Shown in pieces: positions 35,578-43,978 of a DNA stretch of 47,324 nucleotides. Position numbers and translations under genes: made by a program. The stretch's first letter is position 1. Each line of letters opens with the position of its first letter. Source of the stretch: an uncultured Sulfitobacter sp. (GTDB lineage: Bacteria > Pseudomonadota > Alphaproteobacteria > Rhodobacterales > Rhodobacteraceae); the NCBI GenBank assembly GCA_947502265.1, contig CANMZB010000028.1, positions 1 to 47,324 of the forward strand, read 5' to 3'. The notes below the pieces were generated by a model. That model saw only the letters and a program-made list of their open reading frames with translations, had not been told where the DNA came from and searched no databases.

Positions 35578-35907
35578 TTATCTTGGAGCGTCTTTAGGCG
35601 ACTTTCCATCTGCAGGCCTCCGCCAGCTTTGCGGCCCGCTACAATTGCCGTCTTTGATTACACCGCCAGCCACGCTTGAGTTTCCGAAAAGATAATCCCG
35701 TGAGAAACGGTAACGGTCGGGATCACTGTCCGCGACAAGAATGCCCTGTCGAACAAGGCGATCACGTTCTTCGCGGTCGCGCTTGACCCTTGGCGAGCCA
35801 TCCACCATCGCTGTAGAGCCTTGCTTCACCAGAAAACCGTTAGCCTCTGGTCGCCCAAAAGCCTGCGCTTTTTGTGGTCGCATCACGAACCAATCATCAG
35901 TTTTCAT
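35578..35907 (-). CDS. DUF4357 domain protein
   Basis: A 109-residue protein matching the DUF4357 core: FGRPEANGFLVKQGST, a charged segment with RDREERDRLVRQGILV, then RFSRDYLFGNSSVAGGVI and a closing S-W-R segment. DUF4357 is a small domain often attached to or near restriction endonucleases and helicases; its function is unknown, though nucleic-acid binding is suspected. It lies 41 bases after the preceding 136-residue gene and probably ends the helicase operon. The C-terminal residues (GKSPKDAPR) look complete relative to family members. Confidence 0.8.
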   Translation of the reverse strand: MKTDDWFVMRPQKAQAFGRPEANGFLVKQGSTAMVDGSPRVKRDREERDRLVRQGILVADSDPDRYRFSRDYLFGNSSVAGGVIKDGNCSGPQSWRRPADGKSPKDAPR

Positions 35908-35948
35908 TATTCTTCCTTCACTTTATATCTTCTTACTCGAACCACATG

Positions 35949-36359
35949 CTACCGATTGGCTTCTGACCATGCTTCAGACCCTGCCTTACGCGCATCCGCG
36001 ACCTCTGCGAACCGTTCGCCAAGCTCATTGCCCCCTATCTGAACCGAATACACATCCTTGCGCATCGCTGTATGTGTGTCGCTCTTGAAGATTGTCGCTA
36101 CGGGAACCATGGTATCTGCCATATCGTAAGCGAAGAACTCGGAAACGTCCGGATCGGCCGGCTCCCACCACAACGGACCCACTTTTATCCGGTTTCCCAA
36201 TTTGCGTCGGGATAACTCGGACCGGATCGCCTGACCCAACCGAATTGCATCAGAGTAATCAGGATTACGCACTAAGGCCTGTTTTACATTAGTGAGCCGG
36301 TCTTTGAGCGCCTTGACTGAAGCTTGGGGCAGCTCCAGGATTATCTTTTCAATGTCCAT
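35949..36359 (-). CDS. hypothetical protein in the helicase operon
   Basis: A 136-residue soluble protein starting MDIEKIILELPQASVKALKD, a helical N-terminus followed by a mixed segment with WWEPADPDVSEFFAYDMADT. I do not recognise the family. Its start overlaps the helicase stop by 11 bases, so they are co-translated and probably work together. No membrane segment, signal peptide or obvious catalytic motif is visible. Possibly an accessory or specificity subunit of the helicase-nuclease. Confidence 0.75.
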   Translation of the reverse strand: MDIEKIILELPQASVKALKDRLTNVKQALVRNPDYSDAIRLGQAIRSELSRRKLGNRIKVGPLWWEPADPDVSEFFAYDMADTMVPVATIFKSDTHTAMRKDVYSVQIGGNELGERFAEVADARKAGSEAWSEANR

Positions 36360-39300
36360 CCAATTTCCTTTCTTGCAGAGCGCATAGCGTATTCACCAAC
36401 TTAATTTGCTCAACTGTATTACATTTCGCCTCGCGCAGACGCGGTGAGCCAAATACCAGCGCCAAGCCTTTTGCGCGTGATACCGCAACATTGATGCGGT
36501 TTAGCGAGAACAGGAATTCCATTCCGCGCGAGGTTTCTTCGGCAGACGAAGCTGTCATCGAAACCAGGCAGACCGGTGCCTCTTGTCCTTGGAACTTGTC
36601 CACCGTGCCGACGCGGACGCCTGTTGGCAAAGCATCGCGCAGGGCATTCACCTGTGCGTTGTAGGGGGCCACGACGATAATATCCGCCTCTCGCATCGGT
36701 CGCGTGCTGCCGTCCTTTTCGGTCCAGTTCCCGCCAAGCAATTCGGCAATGGCTGCGCCAATGGCCACGACTTCCTCTGGAGCAATCTGGGCGTTGCCCT
36801 CATGCGCAACGGGCATCCAGAAAGCTCCGGCTTCGGGAAGTGCGGTATTGGTTACACCTTGGCTGCCTGTATCTGCATGGCTTGTCAGACGGCCTTCGTA
36901 GACCTGTTCCGAGATAAAGCCGCAAACGTCAGGATGCATGCGTCGTGAGGTGGGTAGGAAAATGCCGCGATCAGCGGGGATGGTAGCGTGATCACCCAAC
37001 ATCCATTGCAGACACGACAGGTTTGCGGGTTCAGGATGTGCGCCCTGGATGACCTGAGGCAACTGGCGTGGATCACCGACCAAAACGATGTTTCGCGCCG
37101 CACGACCCATCGCCGCCATGTTGGCCAGCCCAACTTGTCCTGCTTCATCCACAAACAGCCAGTCGAAGGCCTGCACATTTTCATCTCGGGCAAAAAACCA
37201 CGCCGTACCGCCAACTACATTCCCGCCACCGGTGGCCTCTGCATTTTCAGTTGTGCGGTTAACAATGCAGTCTTCGGGATAGCCGTCATCGCCACCGGAC
37301 ACCTTGTGAAGAAGTTCGAGATCAATCGGTAAGTCTTCCTCCTCCAGCGCGGCTAGGCACCCCATTAAAACGTTACGTATCGCCTCGTGGCTGTTCGATG
37401 TGACGCCGACGCGATAGCCCTTGCGCACCAAAGACAGGATCGCGCGCGCACTGACATAGGTTTTCCCCGTGCCCGGCGGACCTTGTATGGGTAATACCGT
37501 GCCATCCATGTCATTTACGAGTGATATGGTACCTGAAACGGGATCTGTCTTTTCAAGAAGGTCCGATAGCGGACCGGATCGTATACGGGGCGCAGCGCGC
37601 GATAAGAGGTCATCAACAGCCGTATAGCCGCGAGTGTCACATTGATCCGCAATCACATCACGCAATGCCGAGGCGATGACGCCTGTATTCAATGGCCAGT
37701 CCGGATGTAATGTGAGGTGCTCCGCTAACAGATGTGCCTTTCCGGGTCCCACTTTGACAGTAATCTCGCGGGTGCCACGTTCCAGCGCATCAATTCCGAC
37801 TGACACGGGTGGGCCATCGTAGACTGGAACCGTCGCCCTTTTCCCTACTCTCAGCTTGGTCTCCTGCGGCAGAAAGGTATAGTTTCGGGCAAAAGATCGT
37901 TTGACGGGCTCAACGGGACCAATGGCTTGCAGCCCAGCAAGCGCATCAAGATCATCGATCAGATCGTCCTCATCCTTCGCGGCGCTATCGAACACCGCCC
38001 ATTGCGCAGGTTTGACCTCGCGCTTGTGAAAGACGCCCAAGTTGAAGAGCATATTTTGCCGGTTCTGATCAAGAACCGCCGCTGCCAATATAGCCCGCAA
38101 CACCTTCGCTTCAGCGTCTTCTTCGATTTCTTTATCTCCGGCATCCGGCGCAAGTATCGGCCAAGGCCCATTGGGGCGTATGCCAACCAGCCAGTCGCGC
38201 AGCTCCTCGGTCGAGATACAATCGATACGGTTGTAATCTTCGATCTCATCAAGAAACTGTTGTTCCTGCGTTTCGCGCCAGCGCTCATAGGCCACGACCG
38301 AGCCGCCTGCCGTCACGACCTCGCCATCCCGCTTACGGTTGTAAAAAGCCTCCATCGACTTGATGGAATAGTTCGGCTCGGATCCGATCAGCCCGCCGCG
38401 CACGACAGCAAACAGATCGACAAAACGGCGCTCGCGGAGAAGCCGATCAAGGAAAGCCTCGCCAATCCCGTATTTGGTTGTCAGACGTTTGAGGGCGGTG
38501 ATCTCATACGGTGCGTAATGATAAATCCGCGCCGTTGGGAAATCCGCAATCCGCGCTCGAAAAAACGCCAGGAGGTCTGACAATGCCTGTACCTCTGCAT
38601 CGTGATCGTGCGCCCAGAACGCCTGAAATCGCCCATCCAGCCAGATTCCGTGCAGGTATTCGAGCCCACCTTCGTAATGCGGATCGCCCTCAATGTCGTA
38701 GAACAAGTCGCCAGGCTGCGGCTCGGGCAACAAGTTAAAGCCCCTGCCAGGTTCCGCCACCCGAAGCTCGAAATCCGGCTCTCCGGTTTTGCGTGCCTGC
38801 TGCAATCGCGCCTGAGTGACCAAGCGTGCAAGCGTATTTTCGGCCATCCCCCTGACGGGATGATCTAGCGTGGACAAAGCCATCAACGTGTTCACGCCCG
38901 CAGATTCCAGCTTTTTCACCTGACTTCGGCTAATATTGGCGACTTTGAACAAGCTGTCTTCTGCCTGCCAAACCGATTTACAATGATCCGCCCAACGGCA
39001 AAGGCCGCAATCCGCACAAGGCATCGGTCGGGTGGGCTGTGGTTCGGCAACAAAAGCTTCCAAGCGATCCCGTGCCATACGGGCGTATGCCGAGAAGTCA
39101 GACAAACGTAGTGTCGCGCGGGTGCCATCACCCAATTCCACATGGGCGAACTCAGGGGCGACGCCCTGAATTTCCGTCAGCATGTCCGAATACAAAACCA
39201 GTTGTAGCACGTGTTTGGGATGGGGACTGCGTTTCAGTTTTGTATCAGCGACCTCGTAGCTGAACTGCCCGAGGCTGGAAGGTGTCTCGACACGCTCGAG

Positions 39301-39666
39301 GAAATCCGACCAGCCCCCCCAATTTACCGATAGAAACGCCCCTTGAAACACTACATCCGGACCTGCGGCGAGCGCGTTTTTAGTTGCTTCAACATTTTGA
39401 ACCAAACCGCTTTGCGCGATCTCTATGACGGTTTTACCGGCATTTTTCAGACGCGCCAAATGCGCCGCCTCATGAGCATCGCCCTGCTTTTGCAGCAACG
39501 CTGCGTCTTCGGAGGTTTGCCTTGGCACCAGACCTGAACCGCGCAGATACACCAAATCGAGGACAGTTGCGTGGGCGCACCCCATAAAGCGCATGAGATC
39601 CGACGCAGAAAGAACAATTTGATCGCCGAGATATCTCACAATTTCTTCATTCCCCAAGTAATTCAA
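36349..39666 (-). CDS. Fe-S RecB-like nuclease/RNase H-like/SF1 helicase fusion
   Basis: A 1105-residue multidomain protein of the TM0106/Dna2-like group. N-terminus (1-240): RecB/Cas4-type nuclease with ADTKLKR and QLVLYSDML motifs, and cysteines C30 plus C217-x2-C220-x2-C223-x5-C229, a pattern fitting a 4Fe-4S site. Middle (about 310-500): RNase H/DEDD-like exonuclease with FYDIEGDP (D324, E326). C-terminus (from about 715): SF1 helicase, Walker A GPPGTGKT at 729-736, motif II FVDEAGQ, motif III LVGDPRQLPQV, motif VI NVAVSRAKG. The start is uncertain: TTG at 39666 (poor spacing) or nearby TTG/GTG codons. It leads a three-gene operon divergent from a WYL regulator, typical of anti-phage nuclease-helicases. 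Confidence 0.88.
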   Translation of the reverse strand: MNYLGNEEIVRYLGDQIVLSASDLMRFMGCAHATVLDLVYLRGSGLVPRQTSEDAALLQKQGDAHEAAHLARLKNAGKTVIEIAQSGLVQNVEATKNALAAGPDVVFQGAFLSVNWGGWSDFLERVETPSSLGQFSYEVADTKLKRSPHPKHVLQLVLYSDMLTEIQGVAPEFAHVELGDGTRATLRLSDFSAYARMARDRLEAFVAEPQPTRPMPCADCGLCRWADHCKSVWQAEDSLFKVANISRSQVKKLESAGVNTLMALSTLDHPVRGMAENTLARLVTQARLQQARKTGEPDFELRVAEPGRGFNLLPEPQPGDLFYDIEGDPHYEGGLEYLHGIWLDGRFQAFWAHDHDAEVQALSDLLAFFRARIADFPTARIYHYAPYEITALKRLTTKYGIGEAFLDRLLRERRFVDLFAVVRGGLIGSEPNYSIKSMEAFYNRKRDGEVVTAGGSVVAYERWRETQEQQFLDEIEDYNRIDCISTEELRDWLVGIRPNGPWPILAPDAGDKEIEEDAEAKVLRAILAAAVLDQNRQNMLFNLGVFHKREVKPAQWAVFDSAAKDEDDLIDDLDALAGLQAIGPVEPVKRSFARNYTFLPQETKLRVGKRATVPVYDGPPVSVGIDALERGTREITVKVGPGKAHLLAEHLTLHPDWPLNTGVIASALRDVIADQCDTRGYTAVDDLLSRAAPRIRSGPLSDLLEKTDPVSGTISLVNDMDGTVLPIQGPPGTGKTYVSARAILSLVRKGYRVGVTSNSHEAIRNVLMGCLAALEEEDLPIDLELLHKVSGGDDGYPEDCIVNRTTENAEATGGGNVVGGTAWFFARDENVQAFDWLFVDEAGQVGLANMAAMGRAARNIVLVGDPRQLPQVIQGAHPEPANLSCLQWMLGDHATIPADRGIFLPTSRRMHPDVCGFISEQVYEGRLTSHADTGSQGVTNTALPEAGAFWMPVAHEGNAQIAPEEVVAIGAAIAELLGGNWTEKDGSTRPMREADIIVVAPYNAQVNALRDALPTGVRVGTVDKFQGQEAPVCLVSMTASSAEETSRGMEFLFSLNRINVAVSRAKGLALVFGSPRLREAKCNTVEQIKLVNTLCALQERKLDGH

Positions 39667-39678
39667 TCCTCAAGGGAA

Positions 39679-39722
39679 TCACCTCGACAGACTATAAATT
39701 AATCAATACCGTCTGAGGGTGA
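39679..39722. promoter_or_regulatory. candidate WYL-regulator operator in divergent promoter
   Basis: Between the helicase and regulator genes lies an interrupted palindrome: TCACC (39679-39683) and CAGAC (39688-39692) mirrored by GTCTG (39711-39715) and GGTGA (39718-39722), around an AT-rich core. The 78-base gap must hold both promoters. WYL-family defence regulators bind such dyads, so autoregulation and control of the helicase operon are likely. Confidence 0.5.
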
Positions 39723-39744
39723 CAATTTCTGGCATGGAGGTCAA

Positions 39745-40728
39745 ATGTCTTTCGCTAAAGCACAAGATCTACTTCGTCTTGGACAAATGGCTGCATCCCG
39801 TCGGGTTGGCGTAAGCCTCGACGACATCTGCTCTGAATTCGACGTATCACACCGCACAGCCCAACGGATGACTGAAGCACTCGATGCAACATTTACCAAT
39901 GTCACAACGACCGACGATGCCGAACGGCGGCGATACTGGCGGCTTGATGCGCCACTGCCAGACAGACTGCAGCCTCGGCAGGAAACCGCAATTGAAGCCC
40001 TTGAAATCGCAACCCGGGCTGCCCGTGACGAGGGGCGAATACGTCATTCGCGCGCACTTGAGGATCTTCGTGAGGGGCTTCTCGCGCGTCTGAAGCCTCG
40101 AGATGCACTTCGCTCCGAAGCCGATGCAGAGGCGGTGCTCGCCGGTTTGGGGCAAGTCACTAGGCCAGGCCCAACCGTTGCCTTAAAGCCTGCGGTGACA
40201 GAGGCGGTTATTGAGGCTCTGCGCGGCCCTTTCCGCTTGCGCGTCATCTACGGACAACAAGGGGCTGAGCAACGTGTGATCGAACCACATGGCCTACTGC
40301 TCGGACATCGCAGCTATCTCGTGGCGCGGCAACCCTCACGTGGTGAAACCATCCTGAATTTCCGCATGGACCGCATCCATGAGGCTGTAGTGCTAAACGA
40401 AAGTTTCCCGTTCGCCTGGGGTTTCAGCCTCGAGGAATACGCGGCGAAGGCCTTTGGCGTTTATCAAGACCCGGAACAATATGGTGAAGTCATATGGCGC
40501 TTTACGCCTAAGGCGGCAGAGCGCGCGGCCGAGTTCCGGTTTCACCCGTCTCAATCCTTGTCTCCACAAGAAGACGGCAGCCTGATTGTCAAATTCCAAG
40601 CTGCTGGCTGGTTAGAAATGGCATGGCATCTTTATCAATGGGGAAACAATGTGGAAGTAGTGGCTCCCGAGGGATTACGCAAACTAGTTGCAGGTCACCA
40701 AAGGTCCGATTTCGACGCACTGCCGTGA
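39745..40728 (+). CDS. WYL-domain transcriptional regulator
   Basis: A 327-residue regulator. An N-terminal winged HTH (about 1-70, with VSLDDICSEFDVSHRTAQRM), a linker, the WYL domain (about 150-215; core VIEPHGLLLGHRSYLVAR, with Ser in place of Trp of the WYL triad) and a C-terminal WCX-like extension. Such proteins sense nucleotides or other ligands and repress or activate defence operons. SD GGAGG sits 4 bases before the ATG. Divergent from the helicase operon, with an interrupted palindrome between. It overlaps the downstream small ORF by 4 bases (GTGA). Confidence 0.9.
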   Translation: MSFAKAQDLLRLGQMAASRRVGVSLDDICSEFDVSHRTAQRMTEALDATFTNVTTTDDAERRRYWRLDAPLPDRLQPRQETAIEALEIATRAARDEGRIRHSRALEDLREGLLARLKPRDALRSEADAEAVLAGLGQVTRPGPTVALKPAVTEAVIEALRGPFRLRVIYGQQGAEQRVIEPHGLLLGHRSYLVARQPSRGETILNFRMDRIHEAVVLNESFPFAWGFSLEEYAAKAFGVYQDPEQYGEVIWRFTPKAAERAAEFRFHPSQSLSPQEDGSLIVKFQAAGWLEMAWHLYQWGNNVEVVAPEGLRKLVAGHQRSDFDALP

Positions 40729-40928
40729 CAAAATATGATGACCGCGCGTGGAAAATGAAGACTGAAGCACTTTTCGATTCTTTAAAAATTTCTACAGCGC
40801 AACGGCAGACTGATTCTCGTTACAGGGTAGACGTCAATCCAACGGATGAAAGCCTATTTGCTCAGAAAGATCATCTGGACAAACCGCATGTTATCCCGAT
40901 TCCGGAAAAAGGATATCAGAAACAATGA
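40725..40928 (+). CDS. small protein coupled to the WYL regulator
   Basis: A 67-codon ORF whose GTG (40725) overlaps the WYL stop in GTGA; an internal ATG at 40755 would give 57 residues. The sequence is hydrophilic (KTEALFDSLKISTAQRQTDS ... HVIPIPEKGYQKQ) with no motif I know. The stop-start overlap suggests a co-translated partner of the regulator, but no SD other than coupling is visible, and coding status is uncertain. Confidence 0.4.
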   Translation: MTKYDDRAWKMKTEALFDSLKISTAQRQTDSRYRVDVNPTDESLFAQKDHLDKPHVIPIPEKGYQKQ

Positions 40929-41759
40929 CCGATTGTCGTCTTATTGTATGATGATTGTCTTTTCAGAGTCAGTTCAACATCAACTCTCGGAAGCTTGAAA
41001 CGCCGCTTGTTGGCGGTTCTCAGTCTCGAGTGCCGCCAAGCATTATCTGCCTTTCGCTCTTCGACTCATTTAACTGAACCACGATTATCATCAGAAAAAT
41101 TCTGGCTGCCAGCTCGCAGCTTACCTGCAATCGTTCCGATTTGCGCCCCCCTTTTCAGTTCGCAACCTGTCCACTGACGATGCAAAGCTCGCGCACGCAC
41201 AATGCCTTCACTAATCCACATTTGACTAGGTCTCAGTTTGGCATGCAGCCCTACGCGCTTTTGGTTGGCAGATCGCTCTTGAAAGCACAGCGCTCAACAC
41301 GCAGCCATTTAATCTGGGTTGCGGTCTGAGAAAAATATGGCATCGGTCCACTTCCACGCCATGAGGAAATTGTTCGTAAAACATAGACGCACGCGTTCCA
41401 TAAGCGACAATATAGCGTAAAACAGGAAAAAGTGGTGCCAAACGAACAAATTGCGGGGTTCACGGGTCAAAATACGCACCAACCTAATACACTTCAAAAT
41501 GGGGCCGCGGCCAAGGTTGGGGGTTTTCTGGCCACAAGCCGAAAAGGAGTGATAGCTTAGATCTCGGATAAAATCCGGACGCCATCTCCGATCCACATCG
41601 ATCAGGGCATACCAAAACCACGTCCCGCAGATTGAATTCACCAGCCCGGATCAAAACCGGCCAAATGCAGAATTCTGTGGATTAAGACAGACGTATTGTA
41701 GCTTTCACAGAAATGCTGGCTATTAAAAGGGTCGTCACCAATTAAATTGAGGAACGGCC
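40929..41759. other. 831 bp without recognisable gene
   Basis: Short frames on both strands carry no motif. The sequence contains the palindrome GGCCGCGGCC near 41505, and no T-loop-like tRNA pattern. It probably consists of eroded sequence between the defence island and the plasmid-type genes. GAGGAA near 41750 is the SD of the next gene. Confidence 0.45.
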
Positions 41760-42287
41760 ATGACTAAGAAACCGAAGAAAAACCGCATTACCAAAAGCAC
41801 GCTCGCCAAAATCAACGAAGATATCAAAGCGCTTGCATCGTCCCCCCCTGACGATTTCTCACCAATGGATGCCGTGCGCCAATGTCTTCCGTATATTGAA
41901 GATGCACTGGCCAGCGGACACACTATGGAGAAGGTTCACGAAGCACTCACAAAACGCGGAATTCAAATTACATTGTCGACGTTGAGCACATATGTTCGCC
42001 GCGCACGGCATGACGTAGAAGCAGCCGCAGAGAATTTGCCGTCTGACTCACAAATAGATGAAGCGCCGGAGAAAGCGATCGTGTCGGACGAAAATAACAC
42101 GAATGACGTGGGTCAAACATCACAGATTAGGTTCACAACGCTTGATGAGGCAGAAGAGCCATTTCCGCACATCGAAGGCTCGGACGAAGCATCGCGCTCT
42201 TCGGATGACGAATTGATTGATCAAATTCTTGATGAGCGCAAAAGAAAAGCGGACAACACTGAAGACCAGAACAACAGCCAAACCTGA
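41760..42287 (+). CDS. Lys-rich plasmid-type protein with an HTH-like core
   Basis: A 175-residue protein. The N-terminus is Lys-rich (MTKKPKKNRITKSTLAKINE). Residues about 35-85 (SPMDAVRQCLPYIEDALASG ... GIQITLSTLSTYVRRAR) resemble the pattern of small plasmid/ICE proteins where a helix-turn-helix-like segment follows 'G-x-T-x-x-x-(I/V)'. The C-terminal half is very acidic and Ser/Asn/Asp-rich, likely disordered. It fits accessory proteins encoded near mobilisation or partition loci; I cannot assign a function. SD GAGGAA is well placed. Confidence 0.65.
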   Translation: MTKKPKKNRITKSTLAKINEDIKALASSPPDDFSPMDAVRQCLPYIEDALASGHTMEKVHEALTKRGIQITLSTLSTYVRRARHDVEAAAENLPSDSQIDEAPEKAIVSDENNTNDVGQTSQIRFTTLDEAEEPFPHIEGSDEASRSSDDELIDQILDERKRKADNTEDQNNSQT

Positions 42288-43047
42288 TGGAATTTGCTTG
42301 CTGATGGAGATCAGTTCCAAGTTTGGATCGGATCGCAGGCGCAACGTGATATTGAATTATGGCGAGGCATCCACATGTGCAGAATCCGCTCTCTGATCAA
42401 TGTTCAGGATGCTGCACCACCTAAATTTGAGAACCTCGTCGAGGACGGTAAGGGGATCGGAACCAGCGCAGGGGTTTGCTGAGATGTCCACTTTGCAGCA
42501 CTCGACAGACGGTAGGCGTCAAGGTGGTGCGGATGATCAGATGGCGGCAAATGCGGAACCACTAACGTGGTAGACTGGAAGAGAGTTGATGCGGTATATC
42601 GCAAAACAGTTATCGCGGGCCGTCTGGGGCGCGTTACTGGCAATTCCCAGCGTGACGTCGCCACCGTTCATCTGCTCGCCTAACGTGTAGAAGATATGTC
42701 GCACATGCTGAAAACCCTCAGCCAATCCGCTGATGCAAAACCAAGTGAAGCGCGAAAGGCATGCGCGAGTTTAAAGCAACGCAGTTCAACCATGTGAATA
42801 GGCGCGAAGCTGTTTCCATGGCCACGACTTCCATTAAAATGCACGCATAACATTTTTGAAAGAAGCACGGGCCGGCACCGATTAACGGCTTTCGGAAGCC
42901 CTATTCGAATAACTAAATCACACTCGGATATCAAAAAAACACGCAATTCTCAACACACAACTGCACATCGACCATCTGAACAGGCGTTATTCCTACCCCC
43001 TGACCAGAACATCGTCACGTTCAAACAACGAAGTGCGTCTTCTGTAT
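42288..43047. other. 760 bp without recognisable gene
   Basis: No open frame with convincing coding features is seen on either strand. It may contain promoter DNA and remnants. The right border is the stop of the RHH protein encoded on the - strand. Confidence 0.45.
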
Positions 43048-43206
43048 TCAGGCCTTCGGTTCCAAAGCTTCCGCCAAGAGACGCCGGATCATTTCCGGTC
43101 GCGTTGGAAGGTCAGGTTCAACGCGCCGTCGATCATCAATAGCGTCTATCATTTCACGTGAAAGTCGAAGGGTAAGTGCTTCCGTATCTTTTTTCGGGGG
43201 TGCCAT
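43048..43206 (-). CDS. ribbon-helix-helix DNA-binding protein
   Basis: A 52-residue RHH protein. After MAPPKK comes the beta strand EALTLRLS, then helix A REMIDAIDDRRRVEP and helix B RPEMIRRLLAEALE, the Arc/CopG arrangement. The ATG at 43206 is preferred over upstream in-frame starts because the translated extension (residues before MAPP) is not RHH-like and covers the operator. It would act as a dimeric autorepressor. The gene is divergent from the 43329 gene. Possibly a plasmid copy-number or antitoxin-like regulator. Confidence 0.75.
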   Translation of the reverse strand: MAPPKKDTEALTLRLSREMIDAIDDRRRVEPDLPTRPEMIRRLLAEALEPKA

Positions 43207-43224
43207 TGTAATGTTTTTCCATTT

Positions 43225-43238
43225 TGATGTTGACATCA
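43225..43238. promoter_or_regulatory. palindromic operator candidate for the RHH protein
   Basis: TGATGTTGACATCA is a perfect palindrome except for the central TG (TGATGT-TG-ACATCA), 20 bases upstream of the RHH start and about 90 bases before the divergent gene. It matches the size of RHH dimer sites and includes TTGACA, a -35-like hexamer, in the + orientation. Confidence 0.55.
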
Positions 43239-43328
43239 TAATGGTGTAATGCCATATTTGACGGACGAAAGCAAGGGTTGCAGCCCTCGCCTCCATCCTG
43301 ACCACGCCAATCTTTCGAGGAGATTAAC

Positions 43329-43847
43329 ATGGCTGAAAAAACACATATCACGCCTTTTTTGGCGCATAAAGCTGAACATCCGATTTATCCAACGGCGATT
43401 GCCATAGAGTTCGCCGCTCTGCTTCCTGCGCTTGCGCGCCATATCGAAGCCGAGCGCGAGATCGAGAATGTCGATATCTGGGATCCGGCTTTCCGTTCAT
43501 GGCTGACCGATGCCGAGCATGCGCTCAAGGATGTGACTACACATCTTTCGACCATCGCCTCTACTGATTTGACCTGCGTTGACGACAGGCCGCTGAAGCG
43601 GATGTCGATGCTGATCGATGCAATGATCCGTTCTGAAGAGCCGCATACATTCATGCATCTCTACGGGCTTCTGCCACGCTTCGAGCACCTGTTCTATTGC
43701 GACGGCACCAGCTCCGCTATCCGGCATTGCAACGCTATGATCGGGCAAGCACGGGCACATATCGACACGATGGCAAACCTGCTGACTTATGACAGTGAAG
43801 CCGCAGCCTATGTCGACGTGACGTTAGAAGCGCCTCAGTTCGCATAA
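43329..43847 (+). CDS. conserved-looking protein of unknown function
   Basis: A 172-residue soluble, mainly helical protein (MAEKTHITPFLAHKAEHPIY at the start; a hydrophobic amphipathic run around residues 22-40, and EHALKDVTTHLSTIA). No motif I recognise. SD CGAGGAG precedes the ATG. It is divergent from the RHH gene and is followed by a strong hairpin, suggesting its own transcription unit. Composition is like its right-hand neighbours, so it belongs to the plasmid-type block with the Cys-rich and FtsH-like genes. Confidence 0.7.
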   Translation: MAEKTHITPFLAHKAEHPIYPTAIAIEFAALLPALARHIEAEREIENVDIWDPAFRSWLTDAEHALKDVTTHLSTIASTDLTCVDDRPLKRMSMLIDAMIRSEEPHTFMHLYGLLPRFEHLFYCDGTSSAIRHCNAMIGQARAHIDTMANLLTYDSEAAAYVDVTLEAPQFA

Positions 43848-43853
43848 GCATTC

Positions 43854-43877
43854 GGTCCGGCCGCGCGCGGTCGGACC
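43854..43877 (+). terminator. hairpin after the 43329 gene
   Basis: GGTCCGGCCGCG pairs with CGCGGTCGGACC across a 24-base palindrome with one G-U pair. It begins 7 bases after the stop. No T-run follows, but the stem is very stable. A second perfect hairpin, TCACCCGA-TTGTT-TCGGGTGA, lies at 43908-43928. Confidence 0.6.
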
Positions 43878-43978
43878 CTGTCCCACTAAAAAACATCACT
43901 GCTGAACTCACCCGATTGTTTCGGGTGACCCATCCCCATTTCGCCAAACCAGTTTCAGTCTATTCGGAGGACTTTCCC

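Noticed and set aside
40929..43047. Search for tRNA, CRISPR or replication iterons in the gene-poor stretches
   Set aside because: No T-loop-like signature, no regularly spaced direct repeats and no initiator gene were seen by eye.
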